Shown in pieces: positions 40,359-44,205 of a DNA stretch of 44,205 nucleotides. The notes under the pieces are model-generated. The model had not been told where the DNA came from. It did no database searches and saw nothing but the letters and a program-made list of their open reading frames with translations. The DNA is taken from positions 1 through 44,205 of the forward strand of contig JANNCN010000009.1 of NCBI GenBank assembly GCA_031386665.1. The letters run 5' to 3'. A program made the translations under genes and the position numbers. The DNA is from JANYCG01 sp031386665 (GTDB taxonomy: Bacteria; Pseudomonadota; Gammaproteobacteria; Burkholderiales; Burkholderiaceae_C). How positions within the stretch are numbered: the first letter of the stretch is position 1; every line of letters starts with the position of its first letter.

Positions 40359-42233
40359 ATGTACAGACAGGTTCTAGATTGGCCACGTAACACCAAACGC
40401 GCGGTGGTAATCGGGTTGGACATCGTTTTGGCGCTGGTGTCGACCTGGGCGGCATTCTCATTGCGGCTGGACATGCTGCATTGGCCGGTGGGCAACCAGT
40501 GGTGGGCTTACTTGTTGGCACCGCTCATCGCCATTCCTATTTTTATTCGGCTGGGGCTGTACCGGGCCATTTTTCGCTACACCGGGCTGGACGCGTTGGT
40601 GGCCATCAGCCAGGCGATTGCGCTTTACGCGGTCATCATCACCTGTTTGCTGCTGTTGCAAACTTGGCCTGTTATTCCGCGCACTTTGGGGCTGTTGCAG
40701 CCCATCATCTTTTTGCTGCTGGTCAGCATCAGTCGTGCCATTGCCCGGTTCTGGCTGGCCGACGTGCATGGCATTTTGCGACCCCCCAACCAGGGCCGCA
40801 TGCTGATTTTTGGCGCGGGCGTGGTGGGCGTGCAAACCGCGTCGGCCATGGCCATGACGCGCCAGTTCAACCTGCTGGGTTTTGTAGACGAAGACCCGTC
40901 CAAAATTGGTCGCACCATCAACGGAATTCCCGTTTTTTCACCCGACCAGGTGCCCGCCATGGTGGCCAAACTGGCGGTGACCGACATTTTGCTGGCCATT
41001 CCCAGCGCGACCCGTGAGCGGCGCAACAAGATCATTCACAGCCTGCGTGCGCTGCCCGTGCACACCCGCACGCTGCCAGGTTTGTCAGACCTGGCCAGTG
41101 GCCGCGTGACCGTCAAAGACTTTCGCGAGTTGGACGTTGAAGACCTGCTGGGCCGCGAAGCCGTGAAGCCGCAAACCGACCTGGTGGCCAGCCGATTGCA
41201 TCAAAAGGTAATTTTGGTAACTGGCGCGGGCGGCAGCATTGGCAGCGAGCTGTGCCGCCAAATTTTGCAAGAGCAACCCAAACAGTTGCTCATGCTGGAC
41301 CACAGCGAATTTGGTCTTTACACCCTTCACCGCGAGCTAGAAACGCTGTGCGCCGCCCAATACCCCGGCGTTGAACTGGTGCCGCTCTTGGCCAGCGTGG
41401 TCAACCGCGCCCGGCTGGACTGGATTTGCAGCCACTACCGCCCCAACACGGTGTTTCATGCGGCCGCCTACAAGCACGTGCCCATGGTGGAATGCAATCC
41501 GTCTGAGGGCATGCTGAACAACGTGTTTGGCACACTCAACATGGCGCAAGCCGCCAAAGCCGCTCAGGTTGCCAGTTTTGTACTGGTGTCTACCGACAAA
41601 GCCGTGCGCCCAACCAACCTCATGGGGGCCAGCAAACGCATGGCCGAGCTGGTACTGCAAACCCTGGCCAGCCAAGCCGAGCCGGGCGGCACCTGCTTCA
41701 GCATGGTGCGTTTTGGCAATGTGCTGGGGTCTAGCGGCAGCGTGGTGCCCTTGTTTCGGGACCAACTGGCCTACGGTGGCCCGCTGACCGTCACGCACCC
41801 AGAGGTCACCCGTTATTTCATGACCATTCCTGAGGCCGTGCAGCTGGTGTTGCAAGCGTCTGCCATGGCGAGTGGTGGCGAGGTTTTTGTGCTGGAAATG
41901 GGCGACCCCGTCAAAATTATCGACTTGGCGCGGCGTTTGGTCGAATTATCGGGTTTGCAAGTGCGTGACGAACAACACCCCGATGGCGACATTGAGTTTG
42001 CCATTGTCGGCCTGCGCCCCGGTGAAAAGCTCTATGAAGAGCTGCTGATTGGCGACAACCCGACGCAAACCGAGCACCCGCGCATCATGAAGGCGCACGA
42101 GGAATTCATGGCTTGGCCAGAGTTGTCAGCCCAATTGCAGTTGCTGGAGCAGGCGGCCAGCGCCCACGATGAGGCGGCTATCAGGTCTGTGCTGAAAACC
42201 TGCGTTCACGGCTTTGTTGAGGCGGTTCATTAG
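40359..42233 (+). CDS. Membrane-bound nucleotide-sugar 4,6-dehydratase (WbpM/PglF/CapD type)
   Basis: The 624-residue protein removes water from a UDP-N-acetylhexosamine to give the 4-keto-6-deoxy sugar, the first step to many O-antigen, capsule or glycan sugars (family knowledge). Four membrane segments occupy about residues 15-130. A first nucleotide-binding region follows (MLIFGAGVVGVQTASAMAM), then the catalytic SDR domain with LVTGAGGSIGSELCRQIL, FHAAAYKHVPMVE, and STDKAVRPTNLMGASKRMAE, where T-D-K and the M in place of Tyr are typical of this subfamily. RPGEKLYEELLIGDNP is near the end. Its last 53 nt overlap the convergent paralogue. The exact sugar cannot be told. Confidence 0.93.
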   Translation: MYRQVLDWPRNTKRAVVIGLDIVLALVSTWAAFSLRLDMLHWPVGNQWWAYLLAPLIAIPIFIRLGLYRAIFRYTGLDALVAISQAIALYAVIITCLLLLQTWPVIPRTLGLLQPIIFLLLVSISRAIARFWLADVHGILRPPNQGRMLIFGAGVVGVQTASAMAMTRQFNLLGFVDEDPSKIGRTINGIPVFSPDQVPAMVAKLAVTDILLAIPSATRERRNKIIHSLRALPVHTRTLPGLSDLASGRVTVKDFRELDVEDLLGREAVKPQTDLVASRLHQKVILVTGAGGSIGSELCRQILQEQPKQLLMLDHSEFGLYTLHRELETLCAAQYPGVELVPLLASVVNRARLDWICSHYRPNTVFHAAAYKHVPMVECNPSEGMLNNVFGTLNMAQAAKAAQVASFVLVSTDKAVRPTNLMGASKRMAELVLQTLASQAEPGGTCFSMVRFGNVLGSSGSVVPLFRDQLAYGGPLTVTHPEVTRYFMTIPEAVQLVLQASAMASGGEVFVLEMGDPVKIIDLARRLVELSGLQVRDEQHPDGDIEFAIVGLRPGEKLYEELLIGDNPTQTEHPRIMKAHEEFMAWPELSAQLQLLEQAASAHDEAAIRSVLKTCVHGFVEAVH

Positions 42234-44205
42234 CGCCAGCATGGGCCCCCGCATGCAAATCTGACAACGTGGGCAGCAGCCGAATGGGCTGCGGAAACTT
42301 GGGCAGATCTTGCAACTCTTGCAATTCGGGTTGTTCAACCAAAGGCTGCGGGGTTTTTTCGGCGCTTACAGGTGCCCCAACCAGCGAGCCGCCCGCCGCT
42401 GACAACTGCTTTTCAAGCAGGTAAAGGTCTTCTTCAATGGCCATGGGCGAGTCCGCCAAGCCGTGTTTGGCCAGGTGCACCCAGTCCACCACGTCACCCT
42501 CAGGCTGGTAGCCGGGCACCACGCCCTTAAGCAAAAAGCGCAGCGCGGTCACGTCAAAAGCCGACATGGCCGAATTGAGCGCTGCCAAATGAGCCATCAG
42601 CTCAGGCAATTGCAAAAATGGGTCCCGCGCAGTCATGATGCGGGCGTGGCCCGTGGCTGTGGGGTTGTCGCCAATCAGCAGTTCTTCAAACAGCTTTTCG
42701 CCTGGGCGCAAACCGACGATGTCGATCGCAATGTCGCCCTCAGGGTTGGCGGCATTTCGAATCGACAGGCCAGACAGCTCAACCATGCGCTGCGCCAGGT
42801 CAAAAATGCGAATCGGCTCGCCCATGTCCAACACAAAAACGTCGCCGCCTTTGGCCATGGCGCCAGCTTGAATTACCAACTGCGCGGCTTCAGGAATCGT
42901 CATGAAGTAGCGGGTAATGTCAGCGTGCGTCAGGGTAATTGGCCCACCGCTCTTGATTTGCTTGCGAAACAGCGGCACCACAGAGCCAGAAGACCCCAGC
43001 ACATTGCCAAACCGAACCATGGAAAACCGGGTTTGGGTGGCGTGGGGTGAGGGTGCGGCAGCCAGCGCCTGCAACACCATTTCGGCCAGTCGCTTGCTGG
43101 CCCCCATCACATTGGTGGGGCGCACTGCCTTGTCGGTGCTGATCAACACAAAGTCTTTCACGCCAAACTCTGCAGCCACTTGCGCGGTAATCAGCGTGCC
43201 GTCCACATTGTTTTTAACGCCTTCAATCGGGTTGTGCTCCACCATGGGCACGTGCTTGTAGGCGGCTGCGTGGTAAATGGTGTCGGGCAACCAGGTGGCC
43301 ATGACTTCGCGCAGGCGGGCCTGGTCGCGCACGCTGGCAAGCAGGGGCAACAGTTCCAGCGTGGGCGCATCAGGCGCCTGCAACAGCTGGGTCAGCTCGT
43401 GGTGAACGCCATACAGTGCAAATTCGCTGGCTTCAATCAACAGCAGCTTGGACGGTGCCAGCTTGATGATTTGACGGCACAACTCGCTACCAATAGAACC
43501 ACCCGCACCGGTTACCAGCACCACCTTGCCGCTGATGTTTTTGCCCAGCAAGGCAACATCTGGCGGCACAGTTTCGCGACCCAAAAGGTCTTCAATGTCC
43601 AGCTCGCGCAGGTCACTGGCCTCCACATGGCCATGCGCCATTTCCATAATGCCGGGCAGCGTGCGCACTGCCACCTTGGCCTTGCGCGTCAATTCCAAAA
43701 TCTCGTTGCGCCGATGGCGACTAACGGACGGAATCGCCAGCAAAACGTGGCTTACCTCCAGCCGCTCTACACAGCGGTGCAACTGCTGTGGGTCATAAAT
43801 GCGCAAACCGTTCAAATCCTGGCCGTGCAGCCGATCGTCATCGTCCAAAAACCCAACCACCCGCATCTCCAGGCTGTTGCGCATGACGGTGGCAAGTTGG
43901 TTGCCGGCGGAGCCTGCGCCGTAGATGAGGACTTTGGGGAGCGCACCATGCTTGATGCGACCCAAGTAGGTGCCCGTGAGCACAAAGCGCGCAATCGCGC
44001 GCGAGGCCCCTACCATGAGCAACAGCAGGGCTGGCTGCAAAAACCCCACAGCCCGTGGCACACTCGGCAGGTGCAATGCTGTGAGCGCAGCGGCGTAAAG
44101 AGCGCCGTAAATCAGCACCGCCCACACAACCGCCATCATGGCCGAAGCCCCTGCGTACCTAAAAATCGCGCGGTACAAACCCATCATCACAAAAATGGGC
44201 AAGGC
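42181..44205 (-). CDS. Second nucleotide-sugar 4,6-dehydratase, cut by window edge
   Basis: This is a paralogue of the preceding gene, open to the window edge; by comparison about 60 N-terminal residues, including the first membrane segment(s), lie outside. Visible parts are remaining membrane segments, VLIYGAGSAGNQLATVMRNS, LVTGAGGSIGSELCRQII, YHAAAYKHVPMVEHNP, STDKAVRPTNVMGASKRLAE and RPGEKLFEELLIGDNP, with the same T-D-K and Met replacement. Identity between the two in the catalytic domain is roughly 55-60 percent by eye. It differs in a C-terminal tail of about 80 extra residues rich in Pro, Glu and Leu, the end of which lies in the 53-nt overlap with the other gene. Confidence 0.93.
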   Translation of the reverse strand, partial: ALPIFVMMGLYRAIFRYAGASAMMAVVWAVLIYGALYAAALTALHLPSVPRAVGFLQPALLLLMVGASRAIARFVLTGTYLGRIKHGALPKVLIYGAGSAGNQLATVMRNSLEMRVVGFLDDDDRLHGQDLNGLRIYDPQQLHRCVERLEVSHVLLAIPSVSRHRRNEILELTRKAKVAVRTLPGIMEMAHGHVEASDLRELDIEDLLGRETVPPDVALLGKNISGKVVLVTGAGGSIGSELCRQIIKLAPSKLLLIEASEFALYGVHHELTQLLQAPDAPTLELLPLLASVRDQARLREVMATWLPDTIYHAAAYKHVPMVEHNPIEGVKNNVDGTLITAQVAAEFGVKDFVLISTDKAVRPTNVMGASKRLAEMVLQALAAAPSPHATQTRFSMVRFGNVLGSSGSVVPLFRKQIKSGGPITLTHADITRYFMTIPEAAQLVIQAGAMAKGGDVFVLDMGEPIRIFDLAQRMVELSGLSIRNAANPEGDIAIDIVGLRPGEKLFEELLIGDNPTATGHARIMTARDPFLQLPELMAHLAALNSAMSAFDVTALRFLLKGVVPGYQPEGDVVDWVHLAKHGLADSPMAIEEDLYLLEKQLSAAGGSLVGAPVSAEKTPQPLVEQPELQELQDLPKFPQPIRLLPTLSDLHAGAHAGANEPPQQSRERRFSAQT

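Overview
The window looks like chromosomal DNA from a betaproteobacterium of the Burkholderiales, most probably family Comamonadaceae. The reasons are the gene orders tpiA-secG-tRNA-Leu(GAG)-nuoA-to-N and rpsO-pnp, the style of the proteins (DUF1178, a Bug/TctC remnant, a Cds1-like desulfhydrase, paired WbpM/PglF-like dehydratases), and a dispersed intergenic element centred on CCTCTAGCTC that resembles repeats I remember from this family. This assignment rests on recognition by eye; no database search was run.

Layout. Positions 1-3.3 kb hold the start of an ANTAR-type response regulator (minus, cut by the window edge), tsaD, a small heat-shock protein (minus), a decayed Bug/TctC receptor gene and rpsO. 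Positions 3.3-8.15 kb hold pnp with a long leader hairpin, a quinone oxidoreductase, tpiA, secG and tRNA-Leu. Positions 8.2-23.0 kb are one uninterrupted 14-gene nuo operon for respiratory complex I, with several ATGA overlaps (D/E, E/F, G/H, J/K). A DUF1178 protein follows, then a convergent glutamate dehydrogenase and an ABC exporter.

Positions 27.3-33.4 kb are the accessory part. On the minus strand there is a Xre/RES toxin-antitoxin pair. Its toxin gene overlaps a Cds1-like cysteine desulfhydrase gene by 4 nt, and a lipocalin-type (CrtC/AttH) protein gene follows 14 nt later. Just upstream of the antitoxin promoter lies a plus-strand pair: a C5-cytosine DNA methyltransferase and a DUF4928-type partner, presumably the restriction enzyme. 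This pair is flanked by two 211-bp direct repeats with 7 differences. The repeats are the 3' end of the neighbouring FtsX-type permease gene: one copy belongs to the intact gene, the other is a stranded fragment. No transposase or integrase is visible. The restriction-modification unit therefore looks like an insertion with a long target duplication, and recombination between the repeats could remove it without a scar.

Positions 33.2-44.2 kb hold the permease, a threonine/serine dehydratase, and a surface-polysaccharide region: a YjbH/GfcD-like outer-membrane protein, a small lipoprotein, and two paralogous membrane-bound nucleotide-sugar 4,6-dehydratases that converge and overlap by 53 nt at their 3' ends. 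The second dehydratase runs off the right edge.

Most of the window is housekeeping (translation, RNA decay, glycolysis, secretion, respiration). The best candidates for new biology are the restriction-modification insertion next to the RES/Xre operon, the toxin-desulfhydrase coupling, the repeat family with its attached terminators, the C10 tract in front of nuoG, and the pnp leader hairpin.
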